Assembly: GCA_019239895.1 (NCBI GenBank)
Contig: JAFAZH010000060.1
Coordinates: 1-64,000, forward strand
DNA length: 64,000 nt
Origin: Abditibacteriaceae bacterium
Lineage (GTDB): Bacteria; Armatimonadota; Abditibacteriia; Abditibacteriales; Abditibacteriaceae
Reading direction: 5' to 3'
Numbering within the stretch: position 1 is the first letter of the stretch; each line of letters begins with the position of its first letter. Shown piece by piece: positions 33,301 to 41,917 of this stretch. The translations under genes and the position numbers were made by a program. The notes under the pieces were generated by a model that saw only the letters and a program-made list of their open reading frames with translations, had not been told where the DNA came from and did no database searches.

Positions 33301-34333
33301 CATCCTCCCGCCGCGCCTGAAGTATCAGCTTAATCCCCGTTTCAACGGTGCTCCGACGGTGGAATGGTGCGGTCTCGATGTAACGCGTGTGTGGCGTGCT
33401 GGCTGCCAGGGCAACATCGCCTCCGCCCTTATTGAGAAACCGACGCGGGGTGATTTCCTGCCGCTTCTGGATGGTGGTTTTAGCCTCCAGTATAGCCCAC
33501 TCATGGAGTATCATGAGGGGCAAGGCATGGTTCTTTTTTGCCAAGTGGACGTGACAGGACGCAGCGAAAATGACCCCGGTGCCGAAAGACTGGTCCATAA
33601 TCTCATGGATTATGTCTCCACCTGGAAGCCGCCTCCCCGGAGGCAGGCACTGTACATCGGCGACCCAGCCGGAGCAACTTACTTGCAGGATGCCGGTGTG
33701 ACCATCAGTGCCTATAGCCCCGGAAGCCTGACACCCGACAAGCTGTTGGTCGTAGGCCCCGGAGGCGGCAAACCATTGGCCGCCAGCGCCACTGCCATCG
33801 GTGGCTGGCTCCAGGCTGGCGGACGTCTGCTGACTATCGGGCTGGACGAGACGGAAGCGAATGCCTTCTTACCCTTCAAGGTGAGTATCAAGCCTGCCGA
33901 ACATATCGGTGCCTTTTTTGAGCCATTTAAAATAAGCTCATCGCTGGTGGGTGTCGGCCCGTCGGATGTGCATAACCGCGACCCGCGCGAAATGTCCCTT
34001 GTCGCAGGCGGCAATGCTTCCGTGCAACCTGTGGGAGACGGAGTTCTCGCCACCGCTGCGAACCAGAACATTGTTTTCTGCGGGATAGTCCCCTGGCAGT
34101 TTGCGGATCCGAAACAGGAGAATCTCAGACGCACTTATCGCCGCACCAGTTTCTTGATGACACGCCTGCTGGCAAATCTCGGAGCAGTTAGCGTCACGCC
34201 TCTGCTCAACCGTTTCCATAACCAAGTGGTGCCATCCGGCGGGGCTAACTCACTGGAGAAGCGGTGGCTCGTGGGTCTGTATCAGGATCAGCCCCAGGAA
34301 TGGGATGACCCGTATCGTTTCTTCCGTTGGTAG
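30389..34333 (+). CDS. Secreted glycoside hydrolase family 2-like protein
   Basis: A 1314-residue exported protein. ATG 30389 with AGGGAG upstream gives a clean signal peptide. The order is a jelly-roll sugar-binding domain (INGLWRWQP, VPGCWPG, WYQREITIP, VYVDGKQVGEMRFPSG), an Ig-like domain, then a TIM barrel from about residue 365 (RGRDFYLNGTRLTLAAVP-type entry, IGINFVYTHNYG). The nucleophile Glu is in KPVFLCEYGAPFTWDW. At the acid/base position the normal Asn-Glu is Asn-Ala (MSHNATGYNED), so the mechanism may be altered or the protein may bind rather than cleave. The C-terminal 600 residues carry further beta domains and a GATase-like part (IVGKRALTIDDPGP, LLVVGPGGGKPL). Opens a block of secreted glycan-processing genes. 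Confidence 0.75.
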   Translation: MKFHRNLLLLAVVYVIMLTHASLSQSLKPVPEDMKAVWDVTSAFHETTPTRERICINGLWRWQPAKAVTDLVPPDNWGYFKVPGCWPGITDYMQKDCQTVFAHPSWKDINLGGITTAWYQREITIPTAWIGRHIAVTAEYLNSYAVVYVDGKQVGEMRFPSGEVDLTPVCQPGGKYVLSMMVEAMPLKAVMLSYSDTASAKEVKGAVERRGLCGDVYLTSTPTGAQLTDISISTSVRRWEITFDVGVQGLARDGRCAIRATVSRDKRRVEEFTSPILSAGDIKEGRLTFKKPWKPDHLWDTATPQNTYDISLSLLDAGGKTLDTAYPVRCGFREFWFKGRDFYLNGTRLTLAAVPLDNAQVGAAWATYAGARESLERLKAIGINFVYTHNYGCEPGTHLAFNDILRAADDVGMLVALSQPHFSQYEWKDPDADRTNGYARHARFYVQVAQGHPSVVAYAMSHNATGYNEDMNPDLIDGIHDVRDQWALNNAKLALRAEAIVQRLDSSRIVYHHASGNLGSMHAINFYPNFTPIQELSDWFEHWATQGVKPVFLCEYGAPFTWDWTMYRGWYKGQRTFGSARVPWEFCLAEWDAQFLGDHAYQLTDMEKANLRWEAKQFRAGALWYRWDYPYEVGSNVFDDRQLVLGRYLTDNWRAFRTWGVAAYSPWEYGQFWKRRDGVDRSRKELPVDWDNLQRPGFSPDYVNQRYERMDLAFERSDWIPTVAAQALLRNNRPLLAYIGGKAARFTSKDHNFYPGATVEKQLILINNSRTRVTCDCVWTCPLPRPMQGTKPIQGTRKVVVTAGEQQRIPIQIELPATVTTGTYQLGATVRFSNGESQQDTFDIHVMPHPPSMKVNTRIALYDPAGETASLLDHMQVPYQRVQANTDLIPYQCLIVGKRALTIDDPGPDVSRVRDGLKVIVFEQTPEVLEQRLGFRVAAYGLRQVFKRVSDHPALAGLGAENLRDWKGEATILPPRLKYQLNPRFNGAPTVEWCGLDVTRVWRAGCQGNIASALIEKPTRGDFLPLLDGGFSLQYSPLMEYHEGQGMVLFCQVDVTGRSENDPGAERLVHNLMDYVSTWKPPPRRQALYIGDPAGATYLQDAGVTISAYSPGSLTPDKLLVVGPGGGKPLAASATAIGGWLQAGGRLLTIGLDETEANAFLPFKVSIKPAEHIGAFFEPFKISSSLVGVGPSDVHNRDPREMSLVAGGNASVQPVGDGVLATAANQNIVFCGIVPWQFADPKQENLRRTYRRTSFLMTRLLANLGAVSVTPLLNRFHNQVVPSGGANSLEKRWLVGLYQDQPQEWDDPYRFFRW

Positions 34334-34339
34334 CTAATC

Positions 34340-36112
34340 TCACAGCGGGCGAGTAGGTGCGTTCAACGTATCAATCACTTTGATGTCGCCTTCAATCTTC
34401 ACGTCCTTACGAGCGGACAGGTCTATCCCGCGCGCCCGTACCACCGTCTCAAAGCGATGCAGTCGTGGGTCGCCACTGGCCCGCACTATAATCCGCTTGC
34501 CCGCTCCGTCATAGGAGAACTGATTCCAGGGCTTGCCATCGCGGAGCAGTTTCCACGGCCTAGTAGCCAGCGGTGCCTGCCATACCGCAGCCTCGCGCTG
34601 CCACCCTGCGACTACATCCGCCCCGCTGATGGTCACTGGCTCACCCCGCATGGCGCGAATTGTCACGCCGTCGCTGGTTGGTCGCAGAGTCTCCCGATAG
34701 ACACCGCCACGGAGCATGATTGTCTCACCTTTGTGGGCCAGGGCACACGCCTTTGCTGCTGTTGCCAGTGGTACTGCCGGGTACCCCCACGCTGGCTCAT
34801 CCGTCGCTGCCAGATGCCGAGGGTCCACATAGTAGACGTTGGGCCATTCTAAGGCCCCATTGGTCACACCATTCTTACCCGCGCCAATCGCCGGGCTACC
34901 CTGGCGCAAGCGTAGATTACGTTGCTGGGGATTGACAAAGAGGGGGTCTTGACCGTTAATATTGGTCGCCCCCGCAAGCGCCCAGGTTTTATGAGTCAGG
35001 TTGTATTCCATGACCGGATTGGCCGGGGTGAAGTCCATGCGGTCATCAACGGCTCGCTCGGCATCAGAAAGGATATTGTTGAGGATGTGCCCGTTAGTAG
35101 ACTCCTGACCACGCAAGCCAATGCAAGCCCACCGCACCTGTGAGATGGTGCAGTTTTCAACCGTCACCTCAGGCACCTGAATAATGTCCGGACCCCAGCC
35201 CCCTCGCATTGTCGGCGAGTTGGGACAATAAATATTACGTCGGAAGGTCCAGTTTCGCACGCTGCCGATGTGGGGCGCGCTTTCCACCATGCAGCCCTGA
35301 TGATAATCGAAGCAGGTGTTATATTCCAAAAGCACGTCTCTGGCGATTTCGCCATTGTTGGTGAACGTCTGAATACAATCTACGTGGGCAACGTGGATTT
35401 CCTGCTGTGTGGTGCCGTGGAAATAGTTGTAGCGCTGCACACAACCCTGACCGAAGAACCGCGTGTAGTCGCAGTCATCGTAGTTGCGTCCCGGCAGGTA
35501 CATCCACAACCGCGCCACCTCGTTGTTTTCTACCACCCAGTCGTTGCCGCCCAGCACGAAGCCAAAGTTGCTGTGGTACACCTTGTTATAAGCGATGCGG
35601 TTGTGAGCCACTGTTGAGTAGTCTCGGTTGCCGTCAGCCTGTACCTCACCCACCGTCCCGGCAACGCCCACCATCATGTCGTGGATGTAATTGTCCAATA
35701 TCTCACAGTAACTTCCCAGTTGCACCGCCGTGCCCGGCTTCTCCGCTGTGATCTCGAAGCCCACTACACGGATATAACTCCCTGGCAGATCAAAGCCCGC
35801 CACGATAACCGAACGACCCGGCATGGCTTGAAACGTGATCGGCTGTCCCTGCGCGCCGCTCGTCCTAACTTTGACCCGTTCTGCATATTGGCCTGCCATA
35901 ACGTAGATGGTGTCGCCTGGCTTGACCAAGTCAGCAGCGTGCTGAACGGTCTTAAATGGTCTCTCTTCCGTGCCCGCATTGGTGTCAGCCGCGCCGGGTG
36001 CCGCCTGATCCACCACATATACAGAAGCACACTCCGCACGCTTGACCAATAAGAGAGCCAGCAACACAATAAGGACAATCAGGTAGCAGCGGCCCTGGCG
36101 CACCAACTTCAT
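34340..36112 (-). CDS. Secreted right-handed parallel beta-helix protein
   Basis: A 590-residue protein. I start at ATG 36112 because AAGGAGAG lies upstream and the product then begins with a signal peptide ending near KRAECA. The mature part opens VYVVDQAAPGAADTNAGTEERPFKTVQHAADLVKPGDTIYVMAG, the DUF1565/pectate-lyase-superfamily entry pattern. Beta-helix coils follow (ILDNYIHDM, NRIAYNKVYHSNFGFVLGGN, VENNEVARLW), and a second helix entry at about residue 455 (YYVDPRHLAATDEPAWGYP, TIMLRGGVYRETLRP). Likely binds or cleaves an acidic polysaccharide. It converges with the GH2-like gene, leaving 6 nt between the stops. Confidence 0.8.
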   Translation of the reverse strand: MKLVRQGRCYLIVLIVLLALLLVKRAECASVYVVDQAAPGAADTNAGTEERPFKTVQHAADLVKPGDTIYVMAGQYAERVKVRTSGAQGQPITFQAMPGRSVIVAGFDLPGSYIRVVGFEITAEKPGTAVQLGSYCEILDNYIHDMMVGVAGTVGEVQADGNRDYSTVAHNRIAYNKVYHSNFGFVLGGNDWVVENNEVARLWMYLPGRNYDDCDYTRFFGQGCVQRYNYFHGTTQQEIHVAHVDCIQTFTNNGEIARDVLLEYNTCFDYHQGCMVESAPHIGSVRNWTFRRNIYCPNSPTMRGGWGPDIIQVPEVTVENCTISQVRWACIGLRGQESTNGHILNNILSDAERAVDDRMDFTPANPVMEYNLTHKTWALAGATNINGQDPLFVNPQQRNLRLRQGSPAIGAGKNGVTNGALEWPNVYYVDPRHLAATDEPAWGYPAVPLATAAKACALAHKGETIMLRGGVYRETLRPTSDGVTIRAMRGEPVTISGADVVAGWQREAAVWQAPLATRPWKLLRDGKPWNQFSYDGAGKRIIVRASGDPRLHRFETVVRARGIDLSARKDVKIEGDIKVIDTLNAPTRPL

Positions 36113-36319
36113 TGCAGTCTCTCCTTGAAGGAGTTTGGGGAGGTAGTATTTAAGCGAGGAAACAGTTGACAGAACCAGTGGTGCCAGCATATTGGTTCGA
36201 TGCATAATTCGAGACCTGAATGTGATCCGCGACATAGCCAAGTTAGACTCTTGCCCTGCGGTTTATTACATCCTATTCTATAATAAAGTTTGGCATTACT
36301 GCGCCATGGAGGACCCATC

Positions 36320-37159
36320 ATGCTGCCCACTGTAGACTTTTGTGGCCTCACTTTGACCCGCTTGCTTATAGGGGCCAACCCCTTCGGCGGCTTCAGCCAC
36401 CAAAACTGCGAGCGTGATCTTGAGATGAAGACGTGGTCGACACCTGAACGTATCCTGGAGACCTGGACCCGCGCCTGGGACGCTGGCCTCAACACCTTCG
36501 TCACCAACAACGAGACCGAGCACGTCATTAATACCACGAGCCGCTACCTGGCTGAAGGTGGCCCGATGCAGTGGATCGGCCAAATTGCCATGCGCTCTTA
36601 CTCGACTATGATGGATGCCCTTGACGCAGCCAAGGCCATCGGCGCCAGCGCCGTCTACTTTCATGGCGGCTACGTTGATGCCTTGTACAAGGAGCAAGAT
36701 GCCGCAACGCTGGCCCAGTGGGTGGCACATGCCAAGGCTCTTGGTCTGCCGGTCGGTGTGGCTGGTCATTCTCCCCTCGTCCACGACTGGGTCAACAGCC
36801 TCGATCTGGTGGATTTCCATGTGGTCTGCATCTTCGACTGCGGCAGCCTCCACTGGGGTGATGGCGAACGCTTCCGACTGGAAGACCTCCCCCTGGCCTA
36901 CGAGTGCATCCAGCGTATCGCCAAACCCTGTATCGCCTACAAGATTATGGGCTCTGGCCGCCTCGATGCGCGCATGGCCTTGGAGTACTGCTTCGACCAC
37001 ATCAAGCCCGGCGATGTGTGCAACGTCGGGATGCACCGTGGCGACAAGGATGATATGGTGGAAGAGAATGCGCTGATGGTAGAGGAGATACTATGCCGCC
37101 AGAGGCGAACTCCTATCCACCCCGTTCACATGGGCAGCGATGCTCCGTTTGCTTCATGA
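36320..37159 (+). CDS. TIM-barrel protein, unknown reaction
   Basis: A 279-residue cytoplasmic protein; ATG 36320 with GGAGGA 7 nt upstream. Opens LPTVDFCGLTLTRLLIGANPFGGFSH and has the alternating strand-helix layout of a TIM barrel: WTRAWDAGLNTFVTNN, KAIGASAVYFHGGYVDAL, HAKALGLPVGVAGHSP, VDFHVVCIFDC, KPCIAYKIMGSGRL and GDVCNVGMHRGDKD. I have seen this LILGGNPFSGFSH-like opening in uncharacterised proteins of planctomycete-type sulfatase clusters, but no reaction is known to me. A TATAAT lies at 36281-36286. The sulfatase downstream supports a role in sugar or glycan metabolism. Confidence 0.6.
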   Translation: MLPTVDFCGLTLTRLLIGANPFGGFSHQNCERDLEMKTWSTPERILETWTRAWDAGLNTFVTNNETEHVINTTSRYLAEGGPMQWIGQIAMRSYSTMMDALDAAKAIGASAVYFHGGYVDALYKEQDAATLAQWVAHAKALGLPVGVAGHSPLVHDWVNSLDLVDFHVVCIFDCGSLHWGDGERFRLEDLPLAYECIQRIAKPCIAYKIMGSGRLDARMALEYCFDHIKPGDVCNVGMHRGDKDDMVEENALMVEEILCRQRRTPIHPVHMGSDAPFAS

Positions 37160-37584
37160 ACCCGCCTGTCAGTCCAACGCAGCGAAAGCAAACTCAACCA
37201 CCATAACAGCAGCCCGAGTGCTGAGAGAGCGGCCCCAGTGCTGAGACAGCAGACCAGGCGAAGACGACTTCTTCAGTGAATCAGCCTGCGGTTAATGATC
37301 AAGCGCGAGGCGACGCACGTTAGACATGCAGCGTTGGATAAAGGCGTCCACTTTTAGGTGAGACATCCGATTGTCGTCTGCCATGTTCGTCCAAAATCCA
37401 TTCTTTAACTCTTTGGTGCTGACAATCAATCGTCAGCTAATGATAGCGGTTGTGCTTGCAACCACTTATGCAATAGCCCAGGGATTTTGTGAAATGTTGA
37501 TGCTGCGAGAATACCAATTCTCTGGAGAATAACCTGGTGTCGGTGGGCCACAGGCGAATCCATAACAGGATAAACTCTGATGCT
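37160..37584. other. Gene-free region before the sulfatase
   Basis: Holds a short direct repeat (CCCGAGTGCTGAGAGAGC / CCCCAGTGCTGAGACAGC at 37216-37249). No gene or clear promoter seen. Confidence 0.4.
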
Positions 37585-39081
37585 ATGGCCACTAAACCCA
37601 ACATCCTCTGGCTCAACACCGACCATTATGCTTACGCTCATCACTTCTCTCTTCACCGTGAGTTGCTCCACACCCCAACGTTCGACCGCTTATGCGCTGA
37701 AGGACTTTGCTGCGAGAATGCTTACACCGTGTGTCCGCTCTGCACACCGGCACGCGCCTCGCTGGTCACGGGCCAGTATCCACACCGGCACGGTATCTTA
37801 AATAATGAGGGATGGGGTGGCTCCCGCAGCGATTTCAAACCGGATGCGCCGCTTTACTCACACACGCTCCGTGAGGCTGGCTATGATCCGGTATTTCTTG
37901 GCAAATGGCACGCGGTTGGAAAGGGTAGCGGCACAGCGCAGGATCATGGGTTTAACGGATGGACACTACCAGGCTATGGCTTTCCCTATGCAACACCCGC
38001 ATATCGTGAGTATTTGCAAGAGCAGCAGTTGCCCCAACCCGAAGTAGATGTGGAGTGGCATCTGAACGATCCATCAAAAACTGGGCGCGTGCGGTTAATG
38101 GAAGAACCCAATGTGGTTTATCGCATGGGATCGTGTGGTGTGCTGCTCTCTCCCCGCGAGACGCATGAGGCGTATTTTCTCGCGCACCTGGCCAATCGTT
38201 ACCTCGAAGAGCACGTTCATAATGGGCAGCCATTCTGTCTACGCGTAGACACTTGGGGTCCACACCAACCTTATTATGTCGCGGCACCGTTCGCCAGTAC
38301 AGTCAATCCCCAAGACATTGCGTCCTACCCTAATTTCTCACACACGCTATTAGACCGGCCTGCCCACCACCGCGATTTCCAGGAGTTGATCACACGAAAA
38401 GCGACTGTGCGTGCGTGGAAGGAATGGCAGCCGATTGTGGCGCGTTGTTATGAACATATTGCCCTCGTTGAGCACGCCCTGTCCACGATTCTGGAAACGC
38501 TGGACCGTCTTGGTTTAAGAGAGAACACATTGGTCATCTATTCCGCTGACCACGGCGACATCCTCGCCTCGCACGGTGGCCTGTTCGATAAAGGCTGGCT
38601 GATGGTTGAGGAGACCATGCGCATTCCGTTCGCCGTGCGCTGGCCGCAGCGCGTCACGCCAGGTGGTAAGAGTGAAGCTCTGATCACCAACCTAGATATC
38701 GTGGCAACGCTCCTCGATGTGGCGGGTGCAACGCCTGGTGATAGAGATGGCCAGAGTCTACTGCCTCTCATACAAGAATCAGATGGATCTGCACCCGCCT
38801 GGCGAGAGGATTTGATGCTGGAAAGTCATGGTCACTACGAGAGATGGGTGTTCCAACGGATGCTGCGTTGGCGCAACTGGAAGTATGTCGCACATCTCGA
38901 TGACAAAGACGAACTGTATGACTTGGAAACCGATCCTTACGAGCTTTGTAATCGCATAGATGATCCTGTTGCGCAAGATGTAAAATGCGAAATGCAAAAG
39001 CGCCTCTTGTTGTGGATGAATCAGTCCCGTGATGATGCGCCGGATGCGCAGCGGTTGCGAAAACAATTGCAGCCCGCCTGA
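37585..39081 (+). CDS. Sulfatase, Cys-type (formylglycine-dependent)
   Basis: A 498-residue sulfatase. The activation motif CTPARASLVTGQYPHRHG contains CxPxR, whose Cys is converted to formylglycine. Other active-site parts are NILWLNTDHYAY (metal Asp; the usual DD pair is DH here), FLGKWHAVGKGSG and IYSADHGDILASHG. There is no signal peptide from ATG 37585, which is unusual for glycan sulfatases and suggests cytoplasmic action on imported oligosaccharides, or a missed start. AGGATAA precedes the ATG. It requires a maturation enzyme encoded outside the window. Confidence 0.85.
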   Translation: MATKPNILWLNTDHYAYAHHFSLHRELLHTPTFDRLCAEGLCCENAYTVCPLCTPARASLVTGQYPHRHGILNNEGWGGSRSDFKPDAPLYSHTLREAGYDPVFLGKWHAVGKGSGTAQDHGFNGWTLPGYGFPYATPAYREYLQEQQLPQPEVDVEWHLNDPSKTGRVRLMEEPNVVYRMGSCGVLLSPRETHEAYFLAHLANRYLEEHVHNGQPFCLRVDTWGPHQPYYVAAPFASTVNPQDIASYPNFSHTLLDRPAHHRDFQELITRKATVRAWKEWQPIVARCYEHIALVEHALSTILETLDRLGLRENTLVIYSADHGDILASHGGLFDKGWLMVEETMRIPFAVRWPQRVTPGGKSEALITNLDIVATLLDVAGATPGDRDGQSLLPLIQESDGSAPAWREDLMLESHGHYERWVFQRMLRWRNWKYVAHLDDKDELYDLETDPYELCNRIDDPVAQDVKCEMQKRLLLWMNQSRDDAPDAQRLRKQLQPA

Positions 39082-39244
39082 TCACAGCCTACTTAATTAC
39101 AGCAGCTTATCTAAATATGAGTCCATCCGATAAATATTGGCACGGCCACAGGATGGAGCGCTTAATTTTACAGAAGGCAATCTAAGAGGCTCTATGTCTA
39201 AACATCAGCAACGTCGTTTGCAGCATTGTCTCAAGGTTTTGCAG

Positions 39245-40325
39245 TATGTGGGGATCACAAAGAAGGTTATTGTTGATGGGCCAAGTGCCATAATAACCTT
39301 TGGAGGAAGAACCTATCATGCAAGATTCTGAAGCCGTGCTCAAAGCCCGCCTCACCTGGGTTGAGCTATACCAACAAACGGGCGATGCGGGCCTCACCTG
39401 CCGACGCTGTGGCATCTCACGTCCGACCTTACGCAAATGGTGTCAACGCTATCAGCAAGATGACCTGGAAGGTTTGCGCTCCCAGAGCCGCCGACCCCAC
39501 AAATTACGCGAACGTAAGGTCACCCCCAACCACGAAAAATTGATTTTAGAACTGCGCCGGGCACGTCGGTTAGGGCCTAAAGGTCTACAACGCGAACTCA
39601 AGCGACTGCACCAGATTTCGTTTTCGACCTGCACCATTTGGAAAGTGCTCTTTCGCCATCATGTCTCTGTGCTACGCCCTGGGCCGCGAGTCAAGAAGGT
39701 CAAACGCTACTCGCGCCCGGTGCCAGGAGACCGCGTGCAGGTGGACAACTGTAAGATTGGGCCGCGCCTCTATCAATTCACCGCCATTGATGATTGCACC
39801 CGACTGCGGGTGCTGGGTCTTTATTCGGCTCGTTCGGCTCAGAGTGCGGCGCATTTTGTGCGGGAACGACTTCTGGTAGAGTTCCCTTTCCCGATCCAGC
39901 GCATCCAGACGGATCGTGGGACGGAGTTTGTTAGCTTCGAGTTTCAAGACACGCTACGCCAACAACAGATTAAGTTTCGTCCCAATCGCCCAGCAGCCCC
40001 GCACCTGAACGGCAAAGTCGAACGGTCACAGCGCACGGATCGCGCCGAGTTCTGGCCCATGGTTGATCTCAAGACCACACCTGCGAGTTTGGCAGAGCAG
40101 TTAATGCAATGGCAGCAGTTCTATAACCTGGAGCGCACGCATATGGCTTTAGAATGTAAAACGCCACAGCATCGCTTAGAGCAAGTGCAGGCTTTGATAC
40201 CTACACTGGAAGTAGTTCAGGCAGCCTATGATCCCCATCAAGAAACTTACGTTACCAACTCCCCCTATGTTTGGGTAAAATCAGAAGAGACTTGAGACTT
40301 ATAGCCTCTTTGTGATCCCCACATA
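39245..40325 (+). mobile_element. IS481-family insertion sequence, intact
   Basis: Terminal inverted repeats TATGTGGGGATCACAAAGA (39245-) and its complement TCTTTGTGATCCCCACATA (ending 40325) enclose a 1081-bp element with one intact transposase gene. I could not see a target duplication. The left flank contains a short open frame starting MSKHQQRRLQHCLKVLQYV (39195) that runs into the IS and may have been interrupted. Confidence 0.88.
39318..40295 (+). CDS. IS481-family transposase
   Basis: A 325-residue DDE transposase. It has an N-terminal HTH (AGLTCRRCGISRPTLRKWCQRY), a second HTH_32-like part, and an rve integrase core with catalytic residues in DRVQVDNCKIG (Asp), IQTDRGTEFVS (Asp) and NGKVERSQRTDRAEFW (Glu). 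ATG 39318 has GGAGGAAG upstream. All key residues are present, so this is the only element in the window that looks able to move. Confidence 0.9.
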   Translation: MQDSEAVLKARLTWVELYQQTGDAGLTCRRCGISRPTLRKWCQRYQQDDLEGLRSQSRRPHKLRERKVTPNHEKLILELRRARRLGPKGLQRELKRLHQISFSTCTIWKVLFRHHVSVLRPGPRVKKVKRYSRPVPGDRVQVDNCKIGPRLYQFTAIDDCTRLRVLGLYSARSAQSAAHFVRERLLVEFPFPIQRIQTDRGTEFVSFEFQDTLRQQQIKFRPNRPAAPHLNGKVERSQRTDRAEFWPMVDLKTTPASLAEQLMQWQQFYNLERTHMALECKTPQHRLEQVQALIPTLEVVQAAYDPHQETYVTNSPYVWVKSEET

Positions 40326-40966
40326 GCGGTGCAGCGGGCGCGAGACCGGGGCTGGCCTGCACTGGCCGCACTTATCAGCCCGCACCCCCAGACATCTTAG
40401 AGCAGCAACGACGGCAGTTGCGTTAGCGTTTGTTGTATCGCTTCCCCTTATCCATTTTCTACCTGTTCGCTCTTAGCACTTCCTGTAATTATAGGTTATT
40501 GAGTTTGATGGAGAAGAGGTGTATATTGAATTTGATAAGGCCGCCATGCAATGCCTTAGGATGCACCTTCTAAATTCGGAGCAGTCGCCGCAAGCAGGTA
40601 AACGAAGCGCGTCAATGTCCGTTTCACGACTCCATTGATATGATGTGAGAGGCGCAGAATCACTGGTTTTATACTGCGATGGCTGGGGCAGTACCAAACA
40701 AAACCCGAACACCCATCAGATAAGCAGCAGGTAAAACAGGTGGGTGTTTTTGTTGCCTCCCCAATTAACCTGAAAAACTGGTTCGAGTCCGATCCGAGTC
40801 AAAACTGAAGCAGCCCTCTTTACGACATCCCGCTGCCGCTTACGGATGGCGTGGGCGAAGCCTGGCTCGAACTTTAGCTGTGTGCATAATGTAAGAATGC
40901 AGCACATCCCTAATACAACAAAGCACCGTATAAATCATCTAAGGCCGTAGGAGGAGGCACATCTTT
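40326..40966. other. Gene-free region with dispersed repeat C
   Basis: Holds the second copy of repeat C (40681-40757, minus) and, at 40752-40800, a segment (AACCTGAAA...CGAGTCCG) similar to 55661-55702. No convincing gene. Confidence 0.45.
40681..40757 (-). repeat. Dispersed repeat C, copy 2
   Basis: Read on the minus strand it carries AAAAACACCCACCTGTTTTA, TGCTTATCTGATGGGTGTTC and ACTGCCCCAGCC in the same order as the copy at 28517-28590. The arms AAACACCC and GGGTGTT can pair. Confidence 0.65.
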
Positions 40967-41917
40967 ATGAGAAAAGGTTGGAAATTTTTAACAGTTATCG
41001 GTCTTGCTTTATTAAGCGCGACAGCGGTATCAGCAGAAGTGGATAACGTCAAAGTTGTAACAGATGCTTCACCCGATTATTATGACATGGACAGCATGAT
41101 CCATAGCATCAGCAGCAAGTGGCAGAAGCCGGAAGAGAAATTGTGGGCCATGTTCTACTGGAACCACATTGCGCGGCGACAGACCAGCCCGATGATCGTG
41201 CATGGCACAGCCCTCACCGATCCCATCCGCCAGTTCAACGACTATGGTTATACCATGTGCAGCACCATTTCCGGTATCAACTGCTCCATTTGGGATGCGA
41301 TGGGATTTAAAGCGAAATACTGGGACATCAGCAACCATACCGTCGCCGAAGTTTTTTATAATGACCGCTGGCATATGTATGACAACAGCCTCTCGGCGCT
41401 GTATACCTTATGTGACGGAAAGACCATTGCCGGTGTGGAGGACATCGGCAAAGCGGGTTCGTGTGAATTATCCGGCGGCAAAGTCGAGCCGGGCCACATT
41501 GCCAAATATCACTGCCTGACAGCGACAGGGAAGAATAGTTTTCTGACTGGGGCTGATACCATGCGCAGTCTGGATGAAGAGTATCGGTGTTTCAATCCCA
41601 ATGGGCTGAAATACCGCTCCTATTTTTATGACTGGGATCGCGGACACCGCTATATTCTCAACTTACGCGATGGTGAAGTGTATACACGCTACTACCAAAG
41701 TCTTGGCAAAACAGCAGATTATTACATACCCAATCACGATAAAGACCCCGACGATGCCCGCTTTAATCAGCGTGGCAATGGCATTCGCATCTTTAAGCCT
41801 TTACTGACGTCACAGAATCTTGCCAGCACTGCTTACAGTATCTCCGGGGGTGAAAGTCATCACCCCTTCAGGCGTGGTGCCAGCTCAGGCTGGAAAAATC
41901 GGCGAGGTTATTTTTAA
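40967..41917 (+). CDS. Secreted transglutaminase-like protein, 5' part of a frameshifted gene
   Basis: A 316-codon frame with a signal peptide ending SATAVSAEV. Residues about 45-150 form a transglutaminase-like fold with the candidate triad Cys (YTMCSTISGINCS), His (SNHTVAEVFYNDRW) and Asp (HMYDNSLSALY). GGAGGAGG precedes the ATG. The frame leaves the family pattern in SISGGESHHPFRRG, at a run of five G at about 41848. Removal of one G would join it to the frame that continues to 43577 as SISGVKVITPSG. The original protein was probably 870 residues. Either the gene is broken, the shift is natural slippage, or it is a sequencing error. Confidence 0.75.
   Translation: MRKGWKFLTVIGLALLSATAVSAEVDNVKVVTDASPDYYDMDSMIHSISSKWQKPEEKLWAMFYWNHIARRQTSPMIVHGTALTDPIRQFNDYGYTMCSTISGINCSIWDAMGFKAKYWDISNHTVAEVFYNDRWHMYDNSLSALYTLCDGKTIAGVEDIGKAGSCELSGGKVEPGHIAKYHCLTATGKNSFLTGADTMRSLDEEYRCFNPNGLKYRSYFYDWDRGHRYILNLRDGEVYTRYYQSLGKTADYYIPNHDKDPDDARFNQRGNGIRIFKPLLTSQNLASTAYSISGGESHHPFRRGASSGWKNRRGYF

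Noticed and set aside
39195..39331. A small gene MSKHQQRRLQHCLKVLQYV interrupted by the IS481 element
   Set aside because: The part to the right of the IS has no recognisable continuation in any frame, and no target duplication was found, so the claim cannot be supported.
40778..40800. GGTTCGAGTCC looks like a tRNA T-arm
   Set aside because: The flanking 5-bp stem has a mismatch, and no anticodon arm, D-arm or acceptor stem can be formed around it.
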